Assembly: GCA_905236085.1 (NCBI GenBank) | Contig: CAJOOD010000094.1 | Location: forward strand, 1 to 8,898 | Length of the DNA: 8,898 bases | Direction of reading: 5' to 3' | DNA from: an uncultured Bacilli bacterium | Lineage (GTDB): Bacteria; Bacillota_I; Bacilli_A; RFN20; CAG-826 | Shown: positions 1-7,170 of the stretch, piece by piece | Layout of the letters: each line of letters starts with the position of its first letter | How positions within the stretch are numbered: the first letter of the stretch is position 1 | Notes under the pieces: model-generated | Told to the model about the DNA's origin: nothing | Seen by the model: the letters and a program-made list of their open reading frames with translations, nothing else | The model's database searches: none | Translations under genes and position numbers: made by a program

Positions 1-21
1 GCCATTGTGAATTAATCCTCC
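1..21 (-). other. Possible start of a divergent gene cut by the window edge
   Basis: On the minus strand a GGAGG (plus 17-21) sits 11 nt before an ATG whose complement is at 3-5. This would be the start of a gene leaving the window to the left, divergent from the HAD lipoprotein. Only one codon and a base are visible, so nothing can be said about the product, and the spacing is slightly long for a Shine-Dalgarno. If real, the palindromes at 81-97 and 115-130 lie in a shared divergent control region. Confidence 0.3.
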
Positions 22-80
22 TAATATCTAATAGGGTGGCAAAAGGCAAAATTGACAAAAATATTTTTTATAAGTTAGAC

Positions 81-97
81 ATCCTACGTAGTAGGAT
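81..97. promoter_or_regulatory. Perfect 7-bp-arm palindrome, candidate operator
   Basis: ATCCTAC-GTA-GTAGGAT is a perfect inverted repeat with a 3-bp centre, lying just upstream of the -35 of the promoter at 115-143. It is not followed by a T-run, so it does not look like a terminator. Its size and symmetry fit a dimeric repressor or activator site. I do not recognise the regulator. Confidence 0.5.
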
Positions 98-114
98 AAA
101 TTTTCATATAGGCT

Positions 115-143
115 TTGATAATCTTATCAATGTAGTTTATATT
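115..143 (+). promoter_or_regulatory. Sigma-A-type promoter overlapping a palindrome
   Basis: TTGATA (115-120), a 17-bp spacer and TATATT (138-143) make a good housekeeping promoter, predicting a start near 150 and a leader of about 35 nt. The -35 box is the left arm of a second perfect inverted repeat, TTGATAA-TC-TTATCAA (115-130). A protein bound there would block RNA polymerase. The half-sites resemble FNR/CRP-type sites but have the wrong central spacing (6 rather than 4 nt), so no family is assigned. Confidence 0.6.
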
Positions 144-184
144 TATTCTATAAACAACAACTTGTTGAATTAGAGGAGAATAAA

Positions 185-1297
185 ATGAACAAAACTAAAT
201 CAATATTGTTAATGATACCAGTATCTATATTAACCATTGTTTCTTTATGCGGATGCAATAATAACTCAACTAATAAAGAATATTTTAAATTGTGGAATGA
301 ATGCTCTTCATTAACAGCGTTAAAAGAATATGTTGAAGATGTAACAAATATAAATTCTAAAAATTACATTCCAGTGGAAGATAGAATTGCTACATTCGAT
401 ATGGATGGTACTTTTATTGGAGAATTATGCCCATCATATTTTGAATATAATATGCTTGAATATCGTGTACTTGAAGATCCTACTTATAAAGATTTAGCCA
501 GTGAAAGCGAAATTGAAGCGGCAACCAATATTAGGGAATTTGTTAGAAACGGAACCGCTCTTCCAGCCCATTTTGATATGATTCATGCTAATGCTGCGGC
601 CAAAGCATACGCTGGAATGACTTTAACTGAATTTGATAATTATGTTAAAGATTATGGCGAAACACCTGCTAATGGATTCGTCGGCTTATCTAATGGCGGT
701 GCTTTCTATCAACCAATGTTAGAAGTATTTGATTATCTTGAAGCTAATGATTTCACATATTATGTGGTCAGTGGTTCTGATAGATTTATCTGCCGTGCCT
801 TAGTGGACGCAATTGATATTGAACCAAATCGAGTGATTGGCATGGATGTCGTTCTTGCTTCTGATAACCAAGGTGATGAAGATGGTGTTAATTATACATA
901 TACAATCAATGATCATTTAATCAGAACCGATGAATTAATTATTAAGAATTTAAAAACCAACAAAGTTAAACAAATTGCTCAAGAAATTGGTAAAGTACCT
1001 GTCTTATCTTTCGGTAATAGTGGTGGCGATTCAGCAATGCATAATTATTGCTTATCTAACCCAACATATAAATCCGCGGCATTTATGCTTGTCGCTGATG
1101 ATGACGCTAGAGATCACGCTAGAAAGAATGTCGTGGAAGATGGTGTTAAACGTTTAGAAAACGATGATGAATTTAACGCTCGTATCACTAAACTTAATAC
1201 TGACTGGACTAATGCCAATTACAATGTCATCTCCATGAAAGATGATTTTAAAACCATTTATGGTGATGGTGTTAGAGTTGTAGATTTTGTATTCTAA
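185..1297 (+). CDS. HAD-superfamily phosphatase lipoprotein, secreted
   Basis: A 370-residue protein. Residues 1-23 form a lipoprotein signal peptide (Lys near the N-terminus, hydrophobic core, lipobox L21-C22-G23-C24), so the mature protein should be anchored by Cys24 on the outer face of the membrane. HAD motif I is FDMDGT at 71-76 (nucleophile D72, acid/base D74). Motif II is probably in VVSGSD at 194-199, and the motif III lysine lies around 257-263. Motif IV is GNSGGDSAM at 277-285 with D282. The cap between motifs I and II is large, as in phosphoserine-phosphatase-like (HAD-IB) enzymes. The family removes phosphate from small organic phosphates, but the substrate here is unknown. The start follows AGAGGAG (172-178) at good spacing. 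The gene is single, with its own promoter and terminator. A role in releasing phosphate outside the cell for the nearby Na+/Pi carrier is inference. Confidence 0.85.
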   Translation: MNKTKSILLMIPVSILTIVSLCGCNNNSTNKEYFKLWNECSSLTALKEYVEDVTNINSKNYIPVEDRIATFDMDGTFIGELCPSYFEYNMLEYRVLEDPTYKDLASESEIEAATNIREFVRNGTALPAHFDMIHANAAAKAYAGMTLTEFDNYVKDYGETPANGFVGLSNGGAFYQPMLEVFDYLEANDFTYYVVSGSDRFICRALVDAIDIEPNRVIGMDVVLASDNQGDEDGVNYTYTINDHLIRTDELIIKNLKTNKVKQIAQEIGKVPVLSFGNSGGDSAMHNYCLSNPTYKSAAFMLVADDDARDHARKNVVEDGVKRLENDDEFNARITKLNTDWTNANYNVISMKDDFKTIYGDGVRVVDFVF

Positions 1298-1318
1298 TTA
1301 TTTAATCAAATTAAAAGA

Positions 1319-1346
1319 CAATAGAGAGGAATCCCTATTGTTTTTT
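1319..1346 (+). terminator. Rho-independent terminator of the HAD lipoprotein gene
   Basis: CAATAG (1319-1324) pairs with CTATTG (1335-1340), with inner GG/CC (1328-1329, 1333-1334), and is followed by TTTTTT from 1341 and further T-rich sequence. It lies 21 nt after the stop codon. Confidence 0.75.
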
Positions 1347-1439
1347 ATTGTTTTAAAGAAAATAATGCCGTTTTAGATGGGTTTTATAAATATTTTTGAT
1401 AATTTGGTATTTTAAAATAAAGACTATAAATTTCCCATC

Positions 1440-1468
1440 TTTGCATAAGGCAATAAAGATAATAAAAT
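1440..1468 (+). promoter_or_regulatory. Weak candidate promoter for the DUF1275 gene
   Basis: TTTGCA (1440-1445) and TAAAAT (1463-1468) are 17 bp apart. The -10 matches five of six consensus bases but the -35 only about four. The surrounding sequence is so AT-rich that chance matches are common. Confidence 0.3.
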
Positions 1469-1562
1469 AAATATACCTAGATTTGATTAAAACCTGATGG
1501 CGATGAAATCACGACCTAGATTAAAGTTTATCATATTAGATAAAAAAGAAGATATTAACATT

Positions 1563-2318
1563 ATGAAAAAAAGAGTATTTAATTATGAATTTGCTATCGC
1601 TTTAATTCTTACCGCTGCGGGAGGATTTTTAGAAGCTTATTCTTTATATTATCGTGGTTTCTGGGGCATGATGATGACTGGAAATATTGTTTATGCGATG
1701 ATGAGCATTGTAAATGGTGATTTCAAAAGATTATTAATCTATATTCCCGTAATATTCTTATTTGCTGTTGGTGTATTTTTAGCGAGATTAATAGAATCCA
1801 AGATTGCTAAAGATGATAAAAATAAATATCAGATAATTGAATTAGCCATCATTATTGGAATATTGCTTATAGTTATGTCTATTCCAACCATCCATGTAAA
1901 TTCTATTCATGACGCTGATGAAAGCGCATGGCCTAATATTTTATCTAATTGCTTGTTTGCTATTGGAGGAGGCCTATTATTTAGAAGTTTTACTACCTTT
2001 GGCTCCTCTAGTTACGCTCCAACGACATTGACCGCCAATCTATCTAGATTTGCGGTTAGCACTTATGAAGGTATATTTGGTCCAAATAAAGAGAAGGGTA
2101 GAAGGACGGCTATTCAATATGCCTTACTTATTTTAAATTTTGTTTTAAGCGCTGCAGCCTGTTATGCTTTTTATTATTACGTATGGGGGAAAGTTGAAGG
2201 AGATCTTCTCATATCATATTTCCCAAACATTACTTTGTTTATTCCTCTAATAATCATTGTGGCGTGTTTAATAATGACTATTCATAAAGGAAAAACACAG
2301 CCAGTAGAAAATTTATAA
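1563..2318 (+). CDS. YoaK/DUF1275 family membrane protein
   Basis: A 251-residue polytopic membrane protein with about six hydrophobic segments (roughly 10-28, 57-77, 91-111, 126-145, 183-206, 222-241). The family signature near the N-terminus is GGFLEAYSLYYRGFWGMM (20-37) followed by TGNIV (39-43), matching the conserved G-x-x-[DE]-A ... MTGN pattern of DUF1275. A second conserved-looking stretch is APTTLTANLSR (152-162). The biochemical role of this family is not established. An in-frame ATG exists at 1497, but it has no ribosome binding site and would add 22 charged residues before the first membrane segment. I prefer 1563, with a weak AAGAAG about 11 nt upstream and a typical MKKR beginning. 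The gene is transcribed alone and converges on the phosphate carrier gene. Confidence 0.8.
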   Translation: MKKRVFNYEFAIALILTAAGGFLEAYSLYYRGFWGMMMTGNIVYAMMSIVNGDFKRLLIYIPVIFLFAVGVFLARLIESKIAKDDKNKYQIIELAIIIGILLIVMSIPTIHVNSIHDADESAWPNILSNCLFAIGGGLLFRSFTTFGSSSYAPTTLTANLSRFAVSTYEGIFGPNKEKGRRTAIQYALLILNFVLSAAACYAFYYYVWGKVEGDLLISYFPNITLFIPLIIIVACLIMTIHKGKTQPVENL

Positions 2319-2329
2319 AAAATTAAATA

Positions 2330-2375
2330 TTTGCGCGCAAAAATCAATTAAAATTCAAAAAATTGAGTTTTATTT
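2330..2375. terminator. Weak two-way termination region between convergent genes
   Basis: The 51-bp gap between the convergent genes holds a loop-less palindrome TTTGCGCGCAAA (2330-2341) and a hairpin AAATTCAA-AAAA-TTGAGTTT (2351-2370). On the plus strand the hairpin has one G-U pair and is followed by T-rich sequence. On the minus strand a T-rich tract also follows. It overlaps the stop codon of the minus gene. No classical GC-rich stem is present, so the function is tentative. Confidence 0.35.
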
Positions 2376-4034
2376 ATCTAATGGATCATCACCAGTCGGG
2401 TTAACGAATGAATATCCGATATTGGTTAAGTGGTCACCAATTCTTTCTAATTCAGAAACAAGAGATGTATAGAATGGAGATAATTCCACATGACATTCAT
2501 TGCTTTTAAGTCTATTGTAATGAGCGCTATTGAGTTGCTCTTCTAATATATCTGTTTCCGCTTCAATATCATGGATACGCTTAACATCAAAAGCTTTGTT
2601 ATTGTTAAAAATAAGCATAGCCATATCATACATTTCTAAGATAAGAGAATACATCTTATGGAATTCTTCATGAGCAGTTTCTGAAAATGCTAAATCATTT
2701 TCGCTCATTTTTATTGCCATATCTTTAAAGTTGGCAGCATGGTCACCGATACGTTCGATATCGTTAATAACATGGAAATATCCACCAACGACTCTTTCTT
2801 CATCAATATCAACTTTTGGTGATAATTTAATGAAATATTGTGTAAGAGCGTTATTGATATAGTCAATAGAATCTTCCCTATCGGTTAATTCTTGCGCTCT
2901 TGATAAATCAAGCGTCATCATCATATTAAAGCCGATATCGAGGTTTTCTTTAGCTAATAAAGCCATATTTTCAATTTCTCTTTTAGCTTGCATGATCGCT
3001 AAAGAAGGAGAAGATAATAAATTATCATCGATATATTTAAGAGCATGTTTCTTCTTTTCAGCATCTTTATCTTTGATGAGTTTAGTAAATAATCTTTCAA
3101 GTGGCTTAATGAAAGGAACAAAGGCTAACATGAAGATAACATTATATGTGACTACAAACATGGCTAAGGCTAATTCATTATTGTTAAAGATATTAAAGAA
3201 TAAATCTGAAACATAATTACCATCCCCGTGCTTAAACGGCCATATAATACAAGTAGCTAATACACAAGTTACCACTCTTACAAATAAGCATATTGCCGCG
3301 GTTCTTTTCACATTAGCGTTACCACCAATCGAAGCAATTAATGTTGGAACAACACTACCAATACCTGCTCCTAACATGAGATAGAAACCACTTTCTAGAT
3401 TAATTGCGCCGCTGCCAACCATAACGATAGCAATACCTGCTGTGGCGCTACTAGATTGAACTAATGCCGTAAATATTGTTCCAAATAACAATAATAAAAG
3501 TGGGAAATTAGTCGCGTTAAATATATTAGTAACCACTTCATACATCTCAGGAGCTTCGCTAGCGCTTACGCTTCTAGACATGGTTGATAAGCCAAAGAAC
3601 AAGAGACCTAAGCCAGTAACAATCTCACCAATATTTTTAATCTTATCTTTTTTAATAAACATCATAATGACGCCTAAAACCGCTAATAAGACAAAATATT
3701 TAGAAATAGGGAAGGATGATAACGAGGCGATAAGTCCTGTAATAGTGGTACCGATATAGGCGCCTAAAATAATAGAGACACCTTGATAGATAGTCATAAT
3801 ACCGGTAGCAATAAAACCAATAACCATAATAGAGGTGGTGGAGCTTGATTGGACTAATGCGGTAGTGGCTACTCCAATACCTAATCCTGCCATCGGATTG
3901 TTTTGTGTTTTCTTAAATAATCTTTTAACACCTTTACCAGTGGACTTCTTTAAGCCGGAAGACATCAAGTTCATTCCGACGATGAATACAGCGATACCAA
4001 CTAATAAAGTAATAATGCTTGTTAGTAAATCCAT
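2370..4034 (-). CDS. Na+/phosphate cotransporter with C-terminal PhoU-like domain
   Basis: A 554-residue protein of the NptA/YjbB (NaPi-IIb-like) family, expected to import (or, for some members, export) inorganic phosphate across the cytoplasmic membrane with Na+. The N-terminal 310 residues are hydrophobic and carry the two inverted-repeat signatures ALVQSSSTTS (about 59-68) and ALVQSSSATAG (about 190-200), whose QSSS motifs line the transport site. Residues from about 340 to the end are helical and soluble, with two PhoU-type motifs, NDIERIGDH (about 424-432) and SELERIGDH (about 527-535), so the carrier may be regulated by its fused PhoU domain. Length is normal for the fused form. ATG at 4034 is chosen; a TTG at 4040 is also open but is preceded by an in-frame TGA. 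No Shine-Dalgarno is visible and the promoter suggests leaderless translation. It stands alone on the minus strand. Confidence 0.92.
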   Translation of the reverse strand: MDLLTSIITLLVGIAVFIVGMNLMSSGLKKSTGKGVKRLFKKTQNNPMAGLGIGVATTALVQSSSTTSIMVIGFIATGIMTIYQGVSIILGAYIGTTITGLIASLSSFPISKYFVLLAVLGVIMMFIKKDKIKNIGEIVTGLGLLFFGLSTMSRSVSASEAPEMYEVVTNIFNATNFPLLLLLFGTIFTALVQSSSATAGIAIVMVGSGAINLESGFYLMLGAGIGSVVPTLIASIGGNANVKRTAAICLFVRVVTCVLATCIIWPFKHGDGNYVSDLFFNIFNNNELALAMFVVTYNVIFMLAFVPFIKPLERLFTKLIKDKDAEKKKHALKYIDDNLLSSPSLAIMQAKREIENMALLAKENLDIGFNMMMTLDLSRAQELTDREDSIDYINNALTQYFIKLSPKVDIDEERVVGGYFHVINDIERIGDHAANFKDMAIKMSENDLAFSETAHEEFHKMYSLILEMYDMAMLIFNNNKAFDVKRIHDIEAETDILEEQLNSAHYNRLKSNECHVELSPFYTSLVSELERIGDHLTNIGYSFVNPTGDDPLDK

Positions 4035-4042
4035 ACACAAAA

Positions 4043-4051
4043 ATCATAGCA
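4043..4051 (-). promoter_or_regulatory. Extended -10 promoter of the phosphate carrier gene, likely leaderless
   Basis: Read on the minus strand, TGC-TATGAT is an extended -10 element (TGnTATAAT type) with TATGAT complementary to 4043-4048. Only 8 nt separate it from the ATG at 4034, so transcription should start within a base or two of the start codon. The lack of any ribosome binding site fits this. Confidence 0.55.
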
Positions 4052-4065
4052 CATTACTCTTTTCA

Positions 4066-4080
4066 TTGAAACAATTTCAA
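4066..4080. promoter_or_regulatory. Palindrome in the -35 region of the phosphate carrier promoter
   Basis: TTGAAA-CAA-TTTCAA is a perfect 6-bp-arm inverted repeat centred about 28 bp upstream of the extended -10. Such a position fits an operator. The regulator cannot be named, and it does not look like a PHO box of the TTAACA type. Confidence 0.35.
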
Positions 4081-4230
4081 AAATCATGAATCACTCAAAA
4101 ATGGTCGTTTAATTGAAATATCCACGTAAAAACCATATATTTTTGTAGAATTTGCATATTTTAAAAAATTTGAACAAGTTATGTGGAGTAATAGAGGCGA
4201 TATATTAACCATAAATCAAATGCTTATATC

Positions 4231-4249
4231 TGTTGCAATAATTACAACA
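4231..4249. repeat. Imperfect inverted repeat upstream of the DUF1538 operon
   Basis: TGTTGCAAT-A-ATTACAACA pairs over nine positions with one mismatch. It lies in the 342-bp gap between the divergent phosphate carrier gene (ATG 4034) and the DUF1538 operon. It may be an operator for the operon. I could not find a convincing -35/-10 pair in the gap. Confidence 0.35.
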
Positions 4250-4267
4250 ATGTAAGATTTTTTCGCC

Positions 4268-4291
4268 AATATGTTAAAAAACATATTTTTT
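4268..4291 (+). terminator. AT-only hairpin with T-run upstream of the DUF1538 operon
   Basis: AATATGTT (4268-4275), loop AAAA, AACATATT (4280-4287), then TTTT before the next C. It has the shape of an intrinsic terminator reading towards the operon, about 90 nt before its start codon, so it could be an attenuator or a stop for stray upstream transcription. Being almost entirely A-T, the stem is weak. Confidence 0.35.
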
Positions 4292-4382
4292 CTCTTGTAA
4301 TATCTTTAAACTAATTAGAAAATTAAATAACCTAATGGGTATCATTTATCTAAAGAAAAAGCGATTAAGGAGGGCAAATAAG

Positions 4383-5918
4383 ATGAGAATAATTAAAAAT
4401 ATACTCAATGAAATCAAAAAATCATCTTTTTCCGTACTTCCTATTTACGCTTTGATTATGTTTCTAGTTCTCGTTAGAGCGGTTAATCTAACAAACTATG
4501 AAATATTTTCTTTCTCTATGGCTACAATCTTTATCATTCTTGGTATTGCTTTATTTAATTATGGCGCCGATAATGCGATGACTCCTATTGGTAGAAAGAT
4601 AGGTAAAGGATTAACTAAACAAGGCAAGGTCTGGCTCCTATTATTAGCGGTATTTGTCTTTGGATTCTTGATTACCTTATCAGAACCAGATTTAACCGTT
4701 TTAGCCACCCAAACAAAATCGGTATTCTCTTCACCTTTATTAATCGCTGCTATATCGATTTCCGTTGGATTTTTCATGCTTCTTGCTATTCTTAAGATTG
4801 TTAAAAAGATCAATTTAATTAGATTATTGAGCTTATTCTATATGATTGCTTTCGCCTTAGTGGCCTTAATTGTTTTAAATAATAAAGGCGATTTAATCGC
4901 TATGGCATTTGATTCAGGTGGTGTTACAACTGGTCCTATGACTGTTCCTTTCTTGATGGCCTTAGGTGCTGGTGTATCATCCGTTTTAGCACAAAAGAGT
5001 GAAAAAGATGCTTCCTTTGGATTTATTGCTTTTTCTTCTATTGGTCCAGTAATTGTCGTCTTATTATTGACTTTGATGTCTAATGGAACAATGGCTTATG
5101 AAATGAGTGATTATACCTTATCTGATAATTTCTTCTTATCGTATTTATTCTATTTCACGGAAAAATTAGGAAGCGTTGGTTTATCCATTGGTTTGATATT
5201 TGTCACCTTTATTGTGGTTGATATATTCTTCCTTAAATCTCCTATTAAACAAATCTTTATCTTACTTAGAGGATTAATAATAGCCTATATCGGTTTAGTT
5301 TTATTCTTAGCCGCGGTTGACGCTACTTATATTGGAATAGGTTATAAGATTGGTACAGAATTAGCTAATCTACCGGAATTTGTGATTATTATCATCGCTC
5401 TTGTTATTGGTGCCTTAACAGTGCTTGCCGAACCTGCAATCAAGATTTTAGTTACGCAAGTTGAAGAAACCACCAACGGCTTAGTTAAAAAAAGAAGCAT
5501 GTTAATCGCTCTAGCAGCTGGTGTAGGCATTTCTATTGCTTTAACTATGTTAAGAGTCATATTTAAGTTCTCTATTTTATATATCATTATTCCTGGATAC
5601 ATATTATGTTTTGTATTATCTTTCTTTATTCCGAAAATTTATACTGCGATTGCTTTTGATGCTGGTGGTGTGGCTTCTGGTCCCCTTACCTCATCTTTTA
5701 TCTTACCTATCGCTATCGGATTATGTTTCGCTCTTAATGGAGCGGATTATATCCTAACTTATGGATTTGGGGTGGTCTCATTAGTGGCTCTATCTCCTTT
5801 ATTATCAATTGAAATACTTGGTGTTATATCAGTATTTTCATATAGAATTAAAACCAAGTATGCAGTACAGCAAGTGTTAAAGGAAAACGATAAGATTATC
5901 ATATCGTTTGATGATTAG
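4383..5918 (+). CDS. DUF1538 family membrane protein, internally duplicated
   Basis: A 511-residue very hydrophobic protein with about twelve or more membrane segments. The DUF1538 domain is present twice. The first copy has FNYGADNAMTPIG (58-70), ITLSEPDLTVLATQ (97-110) and AFDSGGVTTGPMTVPF (175-190). The second has a GIGYKIG region (about 318-324), LTVLAEPAIKILVTQVEE (345-362) and AFDAGGVASGPLTSSF (424-439). The paired AFD-[SA]-GGV-x-[TS]-GP loops suggest a two-fold pseudosymmetric transporter or channel, but the substrate of this family is unknown. Start 4383 is chosen over ATG 4335 because AAGGAGG (4367-4373) sits at the right distance. It is first in an operon whose next two genes encode PII-like proteins, a context suggesting regulation by small-molecule sensors. 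Confidence 0.85.
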   Translation: MRIIKNILNEIKKSSFSVLPIYALIMFLVLVRAVNLTNYEIFSFSMATIFIILGIALFNYGADNAMTPIGRKIGKGLTKQGKVWLLLLAVFVFGFLITLSEPDLTVLATQTKSVFSSPLLIAAISISVGFFMLLAILKIVKKINLIRLLSLFYMIAFALVALIVLNNKGDLIAMAFDSGGVTTGPMTVPFLMALGAGVSSVLAQKSEKDASFGFIAFSSIGPVIVVLLLTLMSNGTMAYEMSDYTLSDNFFLSYLFYFTEKLGSVGLSIGLIFVTFIVVDIFFLKSPIKQIFILLRGLIIAYIGLVLFLAAVDATYIGIGYKIGTELANLPEFVIIIIALVIGALTVLAEPAIKILVTQVEETTNGLVKKRSMLIALAAGVGISIALTMLRVIFKFSILYIIIPGYILCFVLSFFIPKIYTAIAFDAGGVASGPLTSSFILPIAIGLCFALNGADYILTYGFGVVSLVALSPLLSIEILGVISVFSYRIKTKYAVQQVLKENDKIIISFDD

Positions 5919-5919
5919 T

Positions 5920-6249
5920 ATGAAGAAGAGAAAAGGTTTGACGAAGTTATACCTCATGGTTATAACATTACCCAAAGAAAAGAAACAAATTATTGGGGAT
6001 TTGCTAGAAAAATTTGATGTTACGGCCTATATGTCTTGTTTGGCTAAGGGTTCTAAAGATCAAGTATTTACTAAAGAAGTAATGTTCTGCATTATTAAAG
6101 AAGATCAAATAAAGGATGCGATGCTAGCCTTAGAAGATAAAATAGCCAAACTTAGGATTGGAGAAAAATCCATGACCTATGTCATACCATTATCATCAAT
6201 TATTGGAGCATCTAATTACATCGCTCTATCTAATGGAGGTAAAGAATAA
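5920..6249 (+). CDS. Divergent PII-like protein, first of two
   Basis: About 109 residues. PII-like fold is inferred from size, context and pattern: a first beta strand LYLMVITLPKEKKQ (10-23), helix 'IIGDLLEKFDV', a short KGSKDQV (43-49) where the T-loop would be, VMFCIIKEDQIKDAMLALEDKI (second strand and helix), and SMTYVIPLSSIIG near the C-terminus. Canonical GlnB features (uridylylated Tyr51, RGAEY) are absent. The DUF1538 stop (5916-5918) is followed after one base by this ATG; an in-frame ATG at 5911 and a TTG at 5908 would overlap that stop. No Shine-Dalgarno is seen, so translation is probably coupled to the upstream gene. It likely partners the next protein and the DUF1538 membrane protein. 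Confidence 0.7.
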   Translation: MKKRKGLTKLYLMVITLPKEKKQIIGDLLEKFDVTAYMSCLAKGSKDQVFTKEVMFCIIKEDQIKDAMLALEDKIAKLRIGEKSMTYVIPLSSIIGASNYIALSNGGKE

Positions 6250-6594
6250 ATGGAAATTAAATTATACAATATCGTAGCTATCGTTAATGAAGGATATGCT
6301 TCCTATGTCATCGATAGCGCTAAATTAAAGGGCGCGCGTGGAGGAACAGTTATTCCTGCTAACTCAAGCGCATCTGGTGAAGCCACTAAATTATATGGTT
6401 TAGGTGTTAGCCCTGTTAAAGATATAGTTCTTATTTTAGTTAAAGAAGAATTAGTTAATCCAATTCTTGAATTCCTCTATGACAAATTAGGATCAGAATC
6501 TGATGCAATGGGTATATTCTTTACTCTTCCAGTAACTCATGCTTCTGAAAACTTATTAAGGCAATACACTAATAAGAAGAAAGAAGAATTCTAA
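6250..6594 (+). CDS. PII family regulator-like protein, second of two
   Basis: A 114-residue GlnB/PII-superfamily protein. It starts with a beta strand LYNIVAIVNEGYASYVIDSAKLKGARGG (5-32), which corresponds to the GlnB strand, helix and nucleotide-binding stretch before the T-loop. TVIPANSS (33-40) stands where the T-loop begins, followed by a second half with DIVLILVKEELVNPILEFLYDKL (58-80) and GIFFTLPVTHA (88-98). The tyrosine used for uridylylation in GlnB is missing, so signalling is probably by ligand binding alone. ATG directly abuts the previous stop (6247-6249), with GGAGGT (6235-6240) inside the upstream gene giving a good ribosome binding site. Third gene of the DUF1538 operon; the terminator follows 8 nt after its stop. 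Confidence 0.82.
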   Translation: MEIKLYNIVAIVNEGYASYVIDSAKLKGARGGTVIPANSSASGEATKLYGLGVSPVKDIVLILVKEELVNPILEFLYDKLGSESDAMGIFFTLPVTHASENLLRQYTNKKKEEF

Positions 6595-6602
6595 TATCAA
6601 AG

Positions 6603-6624
6603 GCGCTCCAATGGAGTGCTTTTT
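6603..6624 (+). terminator. Rho-independent terminator of the DUF1538/PII operon
   Basis: GCGCTCC (6603-6609), loop AAT, GGAGTGC (6613-6619), then TTTTT. One G-U pair in the plus-strand RNA, stem otherwise complete, and flanking A residues extend it. Confidence 0.88.
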
Positions 6625-6666
6625 AATAGCAAATCCTCGATAAAATTTTAAAATTTGATATAAAAC

Positions 6667-6698
6667 AAATAAAAAAGCAAGTCCGAGGACCCGCTTTT
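6667..6698 (-). terminator. Strong terminator of the large ncRNA
   Basis: On the minus strand a 12-bp stem (6687-6698 with 6673-6684, two G-U pairs) is closed by a tiny loop, and the RNA then reads UUUUUUAUUUG. On the plus strand the same stem would have two A-C mismatches and only a short T tract, so this terminates minus-strand transcription. Confidence 0.85.
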
Positions 6699-6853
6699 AA
6701 GTTTAACCGTGACACTGTGCAGGGGATTTCACCCTGCAACAGAACCCAAGTTAAGTTCCTTATGGCTGGTGGTGCTTCTTGGTGTCAACATGTTTTGAAC
6801 TGCTTAGCATGTTGGTGGCCAGCTTCCTCTCGTTATTAGCGTCGAGGCTGTCA

Positions 6854-6934
6854 TCCTTTTCGTCATGTCCGGTACTGGGCTTATCCTGTCAAACTTTAAC
6901 TCAGGGGCCAGTGATACAAGTATCAGGGAGGATC
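6854..6934 (-). repeat. Core module 3 of the large ncRNA
   Basis: Third (3'-most) copy of the conserved core. Closing stem ATCC/GGAT (6853-6856, 6930-6933), second stem ACTGG/CCAGT (6874-6878, 6908-6912), and a 21-nt hairpin 6885-6905 with arms CCTG/CAGG. Shares CGTCATGTCCGGT (6861-6873) exactly with module 2. Its partner hairpin with the AUUAAA loop is TTGAGA/TCTCAA at 6986-7006, and a variable hairpin TTATGA/TCATAA lies between (6945-6962). Confidence 0.75.
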
Positions 6935-7039
6935 GTACCGATGATTATGACTTTCATCATAACCCTTTGCTAGAACAACCATTGGTTGAGACTCTTTAAT
7001 TCTCAAGGTTCCAATATCAGTTTCTTGGAGCAGGTTGAT

Positions 7040-7051
7040 TTACCTAGTCTT
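7040..7051. repeat. 12-bp linker repeat, copy near unit 3
   Basis: TTACCTAGTCTT here is identical to 7650-7661. In the RNA it reads AAGACUAGGUAA and precedes the AUUAAA-loop hairpin of unit 3 by 33 nt, as the other copy precedes that of unit 1 by 38 nt. A shorter match (ACCTAG, 7423-7428) precedes unit 2 at a greater distance. An exact 12-mer placed the same way in two units suggests a shared tertiary or protein contact. Confidence 0.6.
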
Positions 7052-7170
7052 GAACTCTTAGATCATTTCTTAACGGAATTTCTATTACCGAGCTCTTCCG
7101 TTATTATCACACGTTGAGTTGAATAATGTGGATTAGATTATCTGTCCCAGTTAATGGATAGATACTATTT

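Noticed and set aside
115..130. FNR/CRP-type binding site
   Set aside because: The half-sites TTGAT/ATCAA match but the centre is 6 nt rather than 4, so the family is not assigned.
4559..5602. Minus-strand open frames within the DUF1538 gene
   Set aside because: Shadows of a well-supported membrane protein gene; no ribosome binding sites or recognisable products.
6779..6973. Open frame of 64 codons on the plus strand inside the ncRNA
   Set aside because: No ribosome binding site, and it coincides with paired, covarying RNA structure on the other strand; the Ser/Leu-rich peptide is what such sequence yields by chance.
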